From: PBB1 sp040400875 | Lineage (GTDB): Bacteria; Pseudomonadota; Gammaproteobacteria; Burkholderiales; Burkholderiaceae_C | Direction of reading: 5' to 3' | Assembly (NCBI GenBank): GCA_040400875.1 | Contig: JBBAPK010000007.1 | Span: 1-64,000, forward strand | Length of the DNA: 64,000 bases | Shown here: positions 1 through 7,725 of the stretch, piece after piece | How the letters are laid out: every line of letters starts with the position of its first letter | Position numbering within the stretch: position 1 is the stretch's first letter | Program-made: the position numbers and the translations under genes | Notes under the pieces: generated by a model | What the model saw: only the letters and a program-made list of their open reading frames with translations | Database searches by the model: none | What the model was told of the DNA's origin: nothing

Positions 1-378
1 GAGCCAGCGGGCACGCCCACCGCAGCGCTCACCGGCGCGCGCGTCACCGGCCGCGTGAGCCTGTCGGCCCAGTTGGCCGCCAAGGCAGCGCCCGGCGACA
101 TCGTGTTCATCTTTGCGCGGGCCGTTGAGGGGCCGCGCATGCCGCTGGCCATTTTGCGCAAGACCGTGGCCGACCTGCCGATCGACTTCACGCTCGACGA
201 TTCGATGGCGATGTCACCGGCGATGAAACTGTCGAATTTTCCGCGCGTGGTCGTGGGCGCACGCATCTCGAAATCGGGCAACGCCATGCCCAGCCCCGGC
301 GACCTGAGCGGACAACTCAGCGACGTGAAGGTGGGCGCCGAGGGCCTGCAGATCGTCATCGACAGCGTGCAGCCCTGA
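1..378 (+). CDS. ccmI: C-type cytochrome biogenesis protein CcmI (CycH), C-terminal part
   Basis: This is the last 125 codons of a gene that enters from the left edge, open from base 1 and ending in TGA at 376-378. The visible part is the periplasmic C-terminal domain of the CcmI/CycH family. It carries the phrases GDIVFIFARA, GPRMPLAILRK and FTLDDSMAMSP, then a VVVGARISKSGNAMPSPGDL segment, all characteristic of that domain. CcmI presents apocytochrome c to the haem-ligation complex in the periplasm. The N-terminal membrane part and TPR repeats would lie outside the window. It converges on bchO with only 18 bases between the stops. Family call is from recognised motifs; the gene is truncated by the window edge, not by mutation. 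Confidence 0.85.
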   Translation, partial: EPAGTPTAALTGARVTGRVSLSAQLAAKAAPGDIVFIFARAVEGPRMPLAILRKTVADLPIDFTLDDSMAMSPAMKLSNFPRVVVGARISKSGNAMPSPGDLSGQLSDVKVGAEGLQIVIDSVQP

Positions 379-396
379 GCGCGGGGCGCTGAAGCG

Positions 397-1320
397 CTAG
401 CAGGCCACGCCCGCCGCGCGGGCTGCGGCCACGCAAGCCGCGCTGACTTGCGCCGGGTCTTCCTCGTGCGCCAGGTGGCCCAGCCCGACCAGTCGGTGCA
501 CATCGACCGCCGACGCTGCAGCGCACATCGCACGCACCTGCTGCGCTTGCTCGGGTGCGACCGTTTTGTCCTTGTCGGCCACCACCAGCAGCAGCCGGGT
601 GCTCAAACCGGGCAGATCGCGCAGCAAGGGCCTGACGTCCCAGTTGGCCATCATCGCCAGCGCGCCTTGCACATGCCCCGGGTTGCGAACCAGCTTGGCG
701 TAAAGCGCACGGCCTGCGGAATCCAGCGCCGAGCCGGTGCTGTCGATCAGGCGGTCGATGGCGCGAGGGTCTGCGGCCTGGCCGGCAAAAAAGCTCGGCG
801 CGAAAGGCAATGCCGCCATCACCTTGGCCACCGGTGGAAAGACCATCCCGGCCAGTCCGGGCAGGGGCAAAAAAGCGCCGTTGAGGCTGATCAGCAGCTT
901 GGGTGCGAGCTGCCCGTCGAGACACATGCGCGCAGCCAGCGCGGCCCCGGCCGAATGTCCGATCACCACGTCCGGGCAGGCGCCCAATGCTTTCATCAGC
1001 TCACCGGCGGCGCGCGCCATGCCGGGCAGCGACGACTGCCACGACAGCGGCATGCTGCTGAAGGCATGCCCCGGCAGGTCGATGCAAATCAGCTCGAAGT
1101 GCCTGCCCAGCCACGGCAGCATGGGAACCCACGAGTGCCCCGACGCGCCTGTGCCGTGCAGCAACAGAGCCAGCGGCGCCGGCCCGGCGGGATGGTCGCC
1201 CGCTGCGCTGCGCGCGAAGCGCTGCACATGCCAGCGCACGCCACCCGCATCGACGAAGCTGCTGGCCTCGCGATGCGGCCAATCGCGCCCGTCGCGGTTC
1301 CAGTCCAAACGATCGGCCAT
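397..1320 (-). CDS. bchO: BchO, magnesium-chelatase-associated alpha/beta hydrolase
   Basis: An alpha/beta-hydrolase of 307 residues, last gene of a bchI-bchD-bchO operon. The start at 1320 gives MADRLDWNRDGRDWPHRE, the conserved BchO opening; an upstream in-frame start would only add a low-complexity Arg-rich stretch lying inside bchD. The oxyanion region (LLLHGTGASGHSW), the nucleophile elbow (VIGHSAGAAL) and a C-terminal histidine region (VGLGHLAHEE) are visible. BchO always accompanies the Mg-chelatase genes in purple bacteria, but its exact reaction is not established. It starts 7 bases after the bchD stop, so the two are almost certainly co-transcribed. Its presence distinguishes this locus from cobaltochelatase or other AAA/VWA pairs. 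Confidence 0.9.
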   Translation of the reverse strand: MADRLDWNRDGRDWPHREASSFVDAGGVRWHVQRFARSAAGDHPAGPAPLALLLHGTGASGHSWVPMLPWLGRHFELICIDLPGHAFSSMPLSWQSSLPGMARAAGELMKALGACPDVVIGHSAGAALAARMCLDGQLAPKLLISLNGAFLPLPGLAGMVFPPVAKVMAALPFAPSFFAGQAADPRAIDRLIDSTGSALDSAGRALYAKLVRNPGHVQGALAMMANWDVRPLLRDLPGLSTRLLLVVADKDKTVAPEQAQQVRAMCAAASAVDVHRLVGLGHLAHEEDPAQVSAACVAAARAAGVAC

Positions 1321-1327
1321 GGCCAGC

Positions 1328-3310
1328 CTAGCGCGAGACCGCCGCAGCAGCCACGGCTTGGCCAGCCTGCGCCACCGCGCGCGACAAGGCGGCTGAGCCC
1401 GCATGAGGCAGAGGCAGATAGGTCGCGCCCATCGTGCGCGCCAGTGCCTGCGCTGCCGCCTGAGGCTGCGGCGCGGTGTCAATCAGCAAGGTGCTCAAAC
1501 CCGCCAAACGGTACTGGCGCGCAGCCAGCTCGACATCCTCGGCCGCACGCGCGCGGCCTGGGCTGCCGTCACGCGCCACGTTGCCACGGCCGTCGGTGAG
1601 CAGCACCACGATGGGTGTTTCGCCGCGCCTTGAAATCTGCTGGCCGAGAGCTGCTGCTGCATCGATGCCGCTGGCCAGCGGCGTGCCCCCGCCTCCGGGT
1701 AAACCGGCCAGGCTGCGCTTGGCGCGCACCAGCGAACGCGTGGGCGGCAGCAGCAACTCGGCCACGCGGCCGCGAAACGACAACACCGCCACCTGATCGC
1801 GGCGCACATAGCAATCGGCCAGCAGCAACTCGACCGCGCCCTTGGCCTCGGCCAGGCGGTTGAGCGCTGATGAACCCGATGCATCCACCACGAACACCGT
1901 GGTCGTGGCACTGCGTTGCTGGTAGCGCGTGACGTGGAAGTCGTCTCTGCGCACCTGCACCCGTGCCACTGGCACGGTGTGCTTCGTCGAACTTCGCTTG
2001 CGCGCGGTGACCACCTCGACGGCTGCGATGCGCGCCATTTCGGCTTGTCGCAGCTTTTGCCACGGTGCTGCGGCACGCAGCGTTTCGATCACGTTCAAGC
2101 GCGAGCCGGCGCGGGGCTCGCCGCGCCGTGCGCCACGCGGGCGACCACGCGACTGGCTGGCCTTGGACGCGCCCACGCGGCCGGCTGCGTTGTTGCGCGC
2201 GCGCTGCTCAAGACCGAGCTGCATGGCCGCGAGCAGCCCCGGCGGAATGGCCGCCTGCGCGGCCGCCAGCACCAGCTCGGCCAGATCGTCCATCGTCGGC
2301 TCGCGCTCGGGCTCGTCTTCGGGCGGGTCGGCCGGGTCTTCATCGGGCTGCTCGGGCGGCGGCGGAGGCTCTTCGGGCTCGGGCGGCTCTTCGGGCTGCT
2401 CGGGTGGCGGATCGGCCGGTTCTTGCTCTTCGGTTTGATCGTCTTCAGGCGGAGGCGGGGCCGTGGGCATGCGCGTGGCGCGCGGCGACAGCACCAGCGC
2501 TGCGGCCAGCGCCACGTCTTCGTCGATCAGGCAAATACGCCCGTCCAGCGCTGCTGCCGCACGGGCCACGCGCAGCGCTTGCATGGGTGCGCGGATCGAA
2601 TACACACCCAGTTGCAGCGCTGCGGCCACCAGCGCCTGAACGACATCGAGTTCAACTTCAATTTGGGACAGCAGCGATCGCGCGCGCACGATATCGGCCC
2701 GGGTGGTGCGAAACGGCAGCTCCATGCCCTCGGATTCGGCAGCCGCCTCCGGATCGGGCAACACCGGGTGCAAATCGATCATGAAGCCCAGTCGATCGAG
2801 CAGCGCCGGGGCCATGCGCTCGTCATCGGCCAGCCCCTCGTCGAGCGCGACCACGCCGAAGCGCGTGGGGTGCCGCGAGGCCAGCCCCTCGCGCTCGAGC
2901 GCGACTTCGCCCGAATCGATCACCGCCGCCAGCCGCGCGGCCGTGGCCGGGGACATGCGTTCGGCCATGGCCATCAGCACCACGCCGCCGTCGGCCAGCG
3001 TCAATACGCCTTTTTGCGCGATCGGCCGGCCGGCTTGCAGCGTGGCCGCCAGGTCCAGTCCGCCCAGCAGGCGTTCATCGTTGATGTGCAGCGGCACCCG
3101 GCGCACCGGAGTGTCTTCGGGCAACAAATCGTGCAGCAGTTGCAACCAGGCGTCGCGCGCCGGTGTGGCCAACGAACGGATGGCCACGCCGCCGCAGCCC
3201 ACCGGGTCGACGGCGAACAGCGCGGCGACCTGACGCGCCATCATGGGCAGCGACGCGGCCGTCGGCTGCCAGCGATCAGCGGCCACGCCGCTGGCCACGC
3301 TCACGCTCAT
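1328..3310 (-). CDS. bchD: Magnesium chelatase subunit D (BchD)
   Basis: Subunit D of Mg-chelatase, 660 residues, which forms a double ring with BchI and, with BchH, inserts Mg2+ into protoporphyrin IX as the first committed step to bacteriochlorophyll. Residues about 1-280 are a degenerate AAA+ module similar to BchI but without a usable Walker A. Residues 283-338 are a Pro/Glu/Asp-rich acidic linker typical of the family. A C-terminal von Willebrand A domain follows, with the metal-site motif DASGS at 476-480. The start overlaps the bchI stop by four bases (ATGA), indicating translational coupling. No bchH lies in this window, so the catalytic large subunit must be elsewhere. Confidence 0.95.
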   Translation of the reverse strand: MSVSVASGVAADRWQPTAASLPMMARQVAALFAVDPVGCGGVAIRSLATPARDAWLQLLHDLLPEDTPVRRVPLHINDERLLGGLDLAATLQAGRPIAQKGVLTLADGGVVLMAMAERMSPATAARLAAVIDSGEVALEREGLASRHPTRFGVVALDEGLADDERMAPALLDRLGFMIDLHPVLPDPEAAAESEGMELPFRTTRADIVRARSLLSQIEVELDVVQALVAAALQLGVYSIRAPMQALRVARAAAALDGRICLIDEDVALAAALVLSPRATRMPTAPPPPEDDQTEEQEPADPPPEQPEEPPEPEEPPPPPEQPDEDPADPPEDEPEREPTMDDLAELVLAAAQAAIPPGLLAAMQLGLEQRARNNAAGRVGASKASQSRGRPRGARRGEPRAGSRLNVIETLRAAAPWQKLRQAEMARIAAVEVVTARKRSSTKHTVPVARVQVRRDDFHVTRYQQRSATTTVFVVDASGSSALNRLAEAKGAVELLLADCYVRRDQVAVLSFRGRVAELLLPPTRSLVRAKRSLAGLPGGGGTPLASGIDAAAALGQQISRRGETPIVVLLTDGRGNVARDGSPGRARAAEDVELAARQYRLAGLSTLLIDTAPQPQAAAQALARTMGATYLPLPHAGSAALSRAVAQAGQAVAAAAVSR

Positions 3311-4335
3311 CCGCCAAACAACTCGGCCACGGCGCGATCGACACGCACGGTGGAGCCAGCGTCATCAAGCGGATTGCGGCGCAGACGGTGGCGCAGCGCC
3401 GGCGGTGCGACGCGCTTCAAGTGCTCGTCACCCACCGCGTCGTTGCCCTGCAAGGCCGCCAGCGAACGCGCCGCGCGGATCAGCGTGAGCTCGCCGCGCA
3501 GCCCGTCGGTGCCCAGCGCCATGCACAACTGCGCTGCGCGCTCGAGCGCCGCATCGGGCACGGCCACATTCGCCAGGTGTTCCTTGCCCTTGACGATGCT
3601 CTGGCGCACGCGCTCGTCTTCTTTTTTCCACTTCTTGGAAAAGCCTTCGGAATCGCGCTCGAACTGGTCGCGACGGCGCACCACTTCCACACGCGAAGCC
3701 AGATCGGTCGGTGTCTTCACCTCGACCGACAAGCCAAAGCGATCGAGCAACTGCGGGCGCAGTTCGCCTTCTTCGGGGTTGCCGCTGCCCACCAGCACGA
3801 AGCGCGCGGGGTGGCGCACGCTCAGGCCTTCACGCTCGACGACGTTCTCGCCCGAGGCGGCCACATCGATCAGCAGGTCGACCAGGTGGTCTTCCAGCAG
3901 GTTGACTTCGTCGATGTACAAAAAGCCGCGGTTGGCGCGTGCCAGCAGCCCGGGCTCGAAGGCCTTGACGCCTTGCGACAGCGCGCGCTCCAGATCGAGC
4001 GCACCCACCACGCGGTCTTCGGTGGCACCCAGCGGCAGGTCGACCACCGGCACCGGGATCAGGTGCGACTTGAGCGCACGGCCAGCGGCCTTGAGCTCGG
4101 CGCACGATTCGCAAACCATGCCGCGCGAGACCGGATCGCACTGATAGCGGCAACCGGTCACCGCACGCATCTTCGGTAGCATGGCGGCCAGCGCGCGCAC
4201 CGCCGTCGACTTGCCGGTGCCTCGGTCACCGAACACCAGCACGCCGCCCACGCTGGGGTCGACGGCCGCGATCAGGATGGCCAGCTTCATTTCGTCTTGA
4301 CCGACGATGGCGGAAAAAGGGAAATTCAAGGACAT
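3307..4335 (-). CDS. bchI: Magnesium chelatase ATPase subunit I (BchI)
   Basis: AAA+ ATPase subunit of Mg-chelatase, 342 residues from the start at 4335 (MSLNFPFSAIVGQ). An upstream in-frame start exists, but it would add about 105 residues with no family similarity. Visible motifs are Walker A GDRGTGKS (36-43), a cysteine-rich insert with CxxxC and CxxC (Cys62, 66, 75, 78), Walker B GFLYIDEVNLL (about 137-147), and sensor/Arg-finger regions including LVGSGNPEEGELRPQLLDRF. First gene of the bchIDO operon, divergent from queC across about 195 bases. I looked for a PpsR/CrtJ site (TGT-N12-ACA) in that spacer and did not find one. Confidence 0.96.
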   Translation of the reverse strand: MSLNFPFSAIVGQDEMKLAILIAAVDPSVGGVLVFGDRGTGKSTAVRALAAMLPKMRAVTGCRYQCDPVSRGMVCESCAELKAAGRALKSHLIPVPVVDLPLGATEDRVVGALDLERALSQGVKAFEPGLLARANRGFLYIDEVNLLEDHLVDLLIDVAASGENVVEREGLSVRHPARFVLVGSGNPEEGELRPQLLDRFGLSVEVKTPTDLASRVEVVRRRDQFERDSEGFSKKWKKEDERVRQSIVKGKEHLANVAVPDAALERAAQLCMALGTDGLRGELTLIRAARSLAALQGNDAVGDEHLKRVAPPALRHRLRRNPLDDAGSTVRVDRAVAELFGG

Positions 4336-4531
4336 GGGTTGAAGCCGGCACACGCCAGCGGCAGGGGTTGGATGGGGCTCGGTCGAGAGTGCGCCTTCAT
4401 CGCTGGATGCGGCACGACCCACTCGGTGAAAAGACGTTAGCACAGGGCTTTGCCAGCGGCGATGCGGGTCAGCACCCGAGAGAGCGCCACTAAACTTGGT
4501 CGCTTCCGTAGAAGCGATCAAGGGCAGCGCA

Positions 4532-5254
4532 ATGCAAATGGTGGAGTCCCGCACGCATCGTGCGCCGGCGGTGGTACTGCTCAGCGGCGGGCTCGACTCA
4601 TCGACGGTGTTGGCCTTCGCGCGCGAACAGGGCTTCGAGCCCTGCGCCATCAGCTTCAGCTATGGCCAACGCCACATCCACGAACTGAGCGCGGCCGACG
4701 CCGTGGTGCGCACCCAGCAGACGGCTCGCCATGTGGTCGCGACGATCGATCTGCGCGCGTTCGGCGGCTCGGCACTCACGGCCGACATCGACGTGCCCAA
4801 GGGTCGCTCGGCCCACGCCATGGCCAATGGAATTCCGATCACCTATGTTCCGGCTCGCAACACCGTGTTCCTGAGTTACGCGCTGGCCTGGGCCGAGACG
4901 CTGGGCTCGACCGACATCTTCATCGGCGTGAACGCGCTCGATTACTCTGGCTACCCCGACTGCCGGCCCGAATACATCGCCGCCTTCGAAACCATGGCCA
5001 ACCTGGCCACCAAGGCGGGTGTCGAGGGCACCCAGCGGCTGAAGATCCACGCGCCGCTGATGCACCTGAACAAGGCGCAAATCATCCGCGAGGGCCTGCG
5101 ACTGGGTGTCGACTATTCGCAAACCAGCAGCTGCTACGACCCCGCGCCCGACGGCCGGCCATGTGGTGGCTGTGATTCGTGCTTGCTGCGCGCCAAGGGC
5201 TTTGCCGAGGCCGGCGTGGCCGATCCGCTGCTCGCACGCTACGGCATCGCCTGA
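4532..5254 (+). CDS. queC: 7-cyano-7-deazaguanine synthase QueC
   Basis: Makes preQ0 from 7-carboxy-7-deazaguanine with ammonia and ATP in the queuosine pathway. The 240-residue protein has the PP-loop SGGLDSS near its N-terminus, the SFSYGQRH segment, and a C-terminal zinc site with cysteines in SSCYDP and CGGCDSC. I chose the ATG at 4532 because AAGGGCAG sits just upstream; a TTG at 4496 would add 12 residues but has no clear ribosome site. A TAAACT hexamer at 4491-4496 could be a -10 element, but the -35 is poor. Its stop overlaps the queD start, so the two are coupled. Confidence 0.95.
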   Translation: MQMVESRTHRAPAVVLLSGGLDSSTVLAFAREQGFEPCAISFSYGQRHIHELSAADAVVRTQQTARHVVATIDLRAFGGSALTADIDVPKGRSAHAMANGIPITYVPARNTVFLSYALAWAETLGSTDIFIGVNALDYSGYPDCRPEYIAAFETMANLATKAGVEGTQRLKIHAPLMHLNKAQIIREGLRLGVDYSQTSSCYDPAPDGRPCGGCDSCLLRAKGFAEAGVADPLLARYGIA

Positions 5255-6345
5255 TGGAAACCCAGCTGCTCATCTGTGCGGCCTCGCGCTTCGAGGCGGC
5301 GCGCCAGATCACCTCGGTGCCCGGCGACCACCCGCAGCACCGTCTGCATGGCCACGGCTTCACGGTGCAGGCGCGTTGCAGCCTGCCGCCGGCTTGGAGC
5401 CACTTCGTCGGCAGCGAAGTGCAGCAGCTGCGCAGCGCGATCGAGTCGTGCACCGCGCCGCTCGATCACCGGCTGCTCAACGACCAGCTTGCCGACCCCA
5501 CCGACGCCCGGCTCGCCCACTGGATCGCGCAGCAGGCCGCGCTGCCCGGGGTGCGCCAACTGCGACTGCAAAGCACGCCGCACCGTGGGGTGGACATTGA
5601 TGCTGCGGGCCACGCGCATCTGTGGCGGCGCTTCGTGTTCCAGTCAGCGCATGTGCTGCCGCAAGTGCCCACCGGCCACAAGTGCGGTCGCATGCATGGC
5701 CACGGCTTCGAGGTGGTGTTGCATGCCGATGCGTCGATGGCCGGTGCGATGGCGCTGGCGCATGACGACATCGATGCCGCCTGGGCGCCCTTGCAGGCCC
5801 TGCTCGACCACGCCTGCCTGAACGACCTGCCAGGTCTGGCCAACCCCACCAGCGAAGTGCTGTCGAGCTGGATCTGGGCGCGGCTGCAACCCGAGCTGCC
5901 CGCGCTGTCGTCGGTCACCGTGTACGAAACCGCCTCGTGCGGCGCCATCTTTGACGGCCAGCGCTACCGCGTGTGGAAAGAGCTCACGCTCGACAGCGCC
6001 GTGCAGCTGAGCCATGCGCCCGAGTCGAACGCGCTGCGCCGATTGCACGGCCACACCTACACGCTGCGGCTGCACCTGACGGCGCCGCTTCACGACGTGA
6101 TGGGCTGGACGATCGACTTCGGCGACGTGAAGTCGCTGTTCGAGCCCATCTTTTTGCAACTCGATCACCGGCCACTGCACGAAATCGCCGAACTGCCGGA
6201 TTGCGACAGCGCCAGCCTCGCTCGGTGGATCTTCGAGCGCGCGCTTGCCCAACTGCCGCAGCTCGATCGTGTCGATCTGCTCGAGACCGAAGGCTGCGGC
6301 GTCATGGTGATTGCGCCCGGCGCGGGTCTGGCCCTGGCGGTGTGA
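5254..6345 (+). CDS. queD: Three-domain QueD-family protein (6-carboxytetrahydropterin synthase)
   Basis: Converts dihydroneopterin triphosphate to 6-carboxytetrahydropterin, feeding QueE and QueC. Usual QueD is about 120-150 residues; this one is 363 and holds three tandem copies, at about 5-115, 126-235 and 242-357. Only the middle copy has the full site: His133, Cys144, His148 and His150 in the pattern SAHV...GHKCGRMHGHGF, then Asp185-His186 and Glu225. Copy 1 keeps HGH (32-34) and DH (71-72) but has Arg17 for the first zinc His, no Cys and no final Glu. Copy 3 keeps HGH (265-267), DH (304-305), Glu344 and IDFGDVK but has Val250 and no Cys. The family is hexameric, so a pseudo-trimer in one chain is inferred. 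Starts inside the queC stop; 2 bases separate it from queE. Confidence 0.85.
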   Translation: METQLLICAASRFEAARQITSVPGDHPQHRLHGHGFTVQARCSLPPAWSHFVGSEVQQLRSAIESCTAPLDHRLLNDQLADPTDARLAHWIAQQAALPGVRQLRLQSTPHRGVDIDAAGHAHLWRRFVFQSAHVLPQVPTGHKCGRMHGHGFEVVLHADASMAGAMALAHDDIDAAWAPLQALLDHACLNDLPGLANPTSEVLSSWIWARLQPELPALSSVTVYETASCGAIFDGQRYRVWKELTLDSAVQLSHAPESNALRRLHGHTYTLRLHLTAPLHDVMGWTIDFGDVKSLFEPIFLQLDHRPLHEIAELPDCDSASLARWIFERALAQLPQLDRVDLLETEGCGVMVIAPGAGLALAV

Positions 6346-6347
6346 GC

Positions 6348-6986
6348 ATGGCGTACTCGGTCAAGGAGGCGTTCTACACACTGCAAGGCGAAGGCGGGCA
6401 AACCGGTCGCGCTGCGGTGTTCTGCCGCTTTGCCGGCTGCAACCTGTGGAGTGGCCGCGAGGCCGATCGAGACCAGGCCATCTGCCGCTTTTGCGACACC
6501 GACTTTGTGGGTACCGACGGCATGGGCGGCGGCAAGTTCGACTCGCCCGAATCGCTGGCCGCGCACGTCGCCTCGCTGTGGCCAGCCGGCGGCTCACTTG
6601 GAATGCCGCTGGTGGTGTGCACCGGCGGCGAGCCTTTGCTGCAGCTCGACGAGCCGCTGACAGCAGCGCTGCACCAGCGCGGCTTCGAGATCGCTGTGGA
6701 GACCAACGGCACCCAGAGCGCGCCAGCCGGCATCGACTGGCTGTGCGTCAGCCCCAAGGCCAACTCTGAACTGGTGCTGACGAGCGGCACTGAACTCAAG
6801 CTGGTCTTTCCGCAGCCCGGCGCCATGCCCGATCGCTTCACCCATCTCGACTTCAAGCTGTTTTATCTGCAGCCCATGGACGGGCTGGAGCGCGCTCGCA
6901 ACACGCGGCTGGCGGTCGAGTACTGTTTGGCCCACCCGCAGTGGCGGCTGAGTGTGCAAACCCACAAGGCCGTGGGCATCCCCTGA
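6348..6986 (+). CDS. queE: 7-carboxy-7-deazaguanine synthase QueE (radical SAM)
   Basis: Radical SAM enzyme that contracts 6-carboxytetrahydropterin to 7-carboxy-7-deazaguanine. The 212-residue protein begins MAYSVKEAFYTLQGEG, typical of QueE. The cluster cysteines are Cys31, Cys46 and Cys49, a C-x14-C-x2-C spacing rather than the usual radical SAM CxxxCxxC; this variant is known from the Burkholderia QueE. A TGGEPLLQ motif (SAM-binding GGE) and ETNGTQ follow. Third gene of the que operon, 2 bases after queD. Confidence 0.95.
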   Translation: MAYSVKEAFYTLQGEGGQTGRAAVFCRFAGCNLWSGREADRDQAICRFCDTDFVGTDGMGGGKFDSPESLAAHVASLWPAGGSLGMPLVVCTGGEPLLQLDEPLTAALHQRGFEIAVETNGTQSAPAGIDWLCVSPKANSELVLTSGTELKLVFPQPGAMPDRFTHLDFKLFYLQPMDGLERARNTRLAVEYCLAHPQWRLSVQTHKAVGIP

Positions 6987-7040
6987 TCCCGCGCTGCCAC
7001 CCGGCTTTATTCCGTTCCCACCACCCCATCGCCTGACACC

Positions 7041-7565
7041 ATGACTGCAGCCCGCTCATCACCCGCACGCAAGCCCAGCGCCAAAGCCAGCACGGCCGCC
7101 AAGCCGGCGCGCCGCTCGGCACCCACCGAACGCGCCATGCCGCCCAATCCGCCGTCGGCGCCGTCCAAGGAGCTGCATGTGTTCGCCAACCCGGCCCCCG
7201 AGCGCGATTACGTCATCCAGTTCCAGATCCCCGAATTCACCTGTCTGTGCCCACTGACCGGCCAGCCTGACTTTGCGCATTTCGTGATCGACATCGTGGC
7301 CGACCGGCTGTGCGTCGAACTCAAGAGCCTGAAGATGTACATGTGGAGCTTTCGCGACGAAGGCGCCTTCCACGAGAAGGTCACCAACGACATCCTCAGC
7401 CACATCGTCGGCGTGACACAGCCGCGCTTTGCCCGCATCACCGCGCGCTGGTATGTGCGCGGCGGCATCTACACCAACGTGATCGCCGAGCACCGCAAAA
7501 AAGGCTGGAAGCCGCAGCCCGCCGTGGCGCTGCCGGAGATGCCGCGCGAGACAGGGCTGGCCTGA
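7041..7565 (+). CDS. queF: NADPH-dependent preQ0 reductase QueF, short (type I) form
   Basis: Reduces the nitrile of preQ0 to the aminomethyl group of preQ1 with NADPH. The 174-residue protein matches the short unimodular QueF class. It has the catalytic cysteine at position 70 in FTCLCPLTGQPDF, Asp77, and the QueF signature ELKSLK (93-98) followed by HE at 111-112. The first ~40 residues are an Ala/Pro/Lys-rich extension not needed for the fold. It follows queE after 54 bases, so the four genes give the complete preQ1 branch beyond the GTP cyclohydrolase step. No queuosine salvage gene or preQ1 riboswitch is visible nearby. Confidence 0.95.
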   Translation: MTAARSSPARKPSAKASTAAKPARRSAPTERAMPPNPPSAPSKELHVFANPAPERDYVIQFQIPEFTCLCPLTGQPDFAHFVIDIVADRLCVELKSLKMYMWSFRDEGAFHEKVTNDILSHIVGVTQPRFARITARWYVRGGIYTNVIAEHRKKGWKPQPAVALPEMPRETGLA

Positions 7566-7725
7566 AGGGCACCAGAATCTCATTCCTTACCCCATCGGCA
7601 AAGCTGCTCCCCTCATGGCTTACCCACTAGCCGTGAGCACAGTGAGGGCCCAACATCAAAAACTTGCCCCGTGACGCGTTTGGCGCTGCGGGCAGCTTGT
7701 CGGCCAAACCAACTGGGAATCTGCC

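Noticed and set aside
4336..4531. PpsR/CrtJ sites (TGT-N12-ACA) or an FNR box upstream of bchI
   Set aside because: No TGT with the required partner was found in this spacer by eye.
7566..7725. A sigma-54 promoter before the carboxylase operon
   Set aside because: Several GG/GC pairs exist but none has the required 10-base spacing with TGGC and TTGC.
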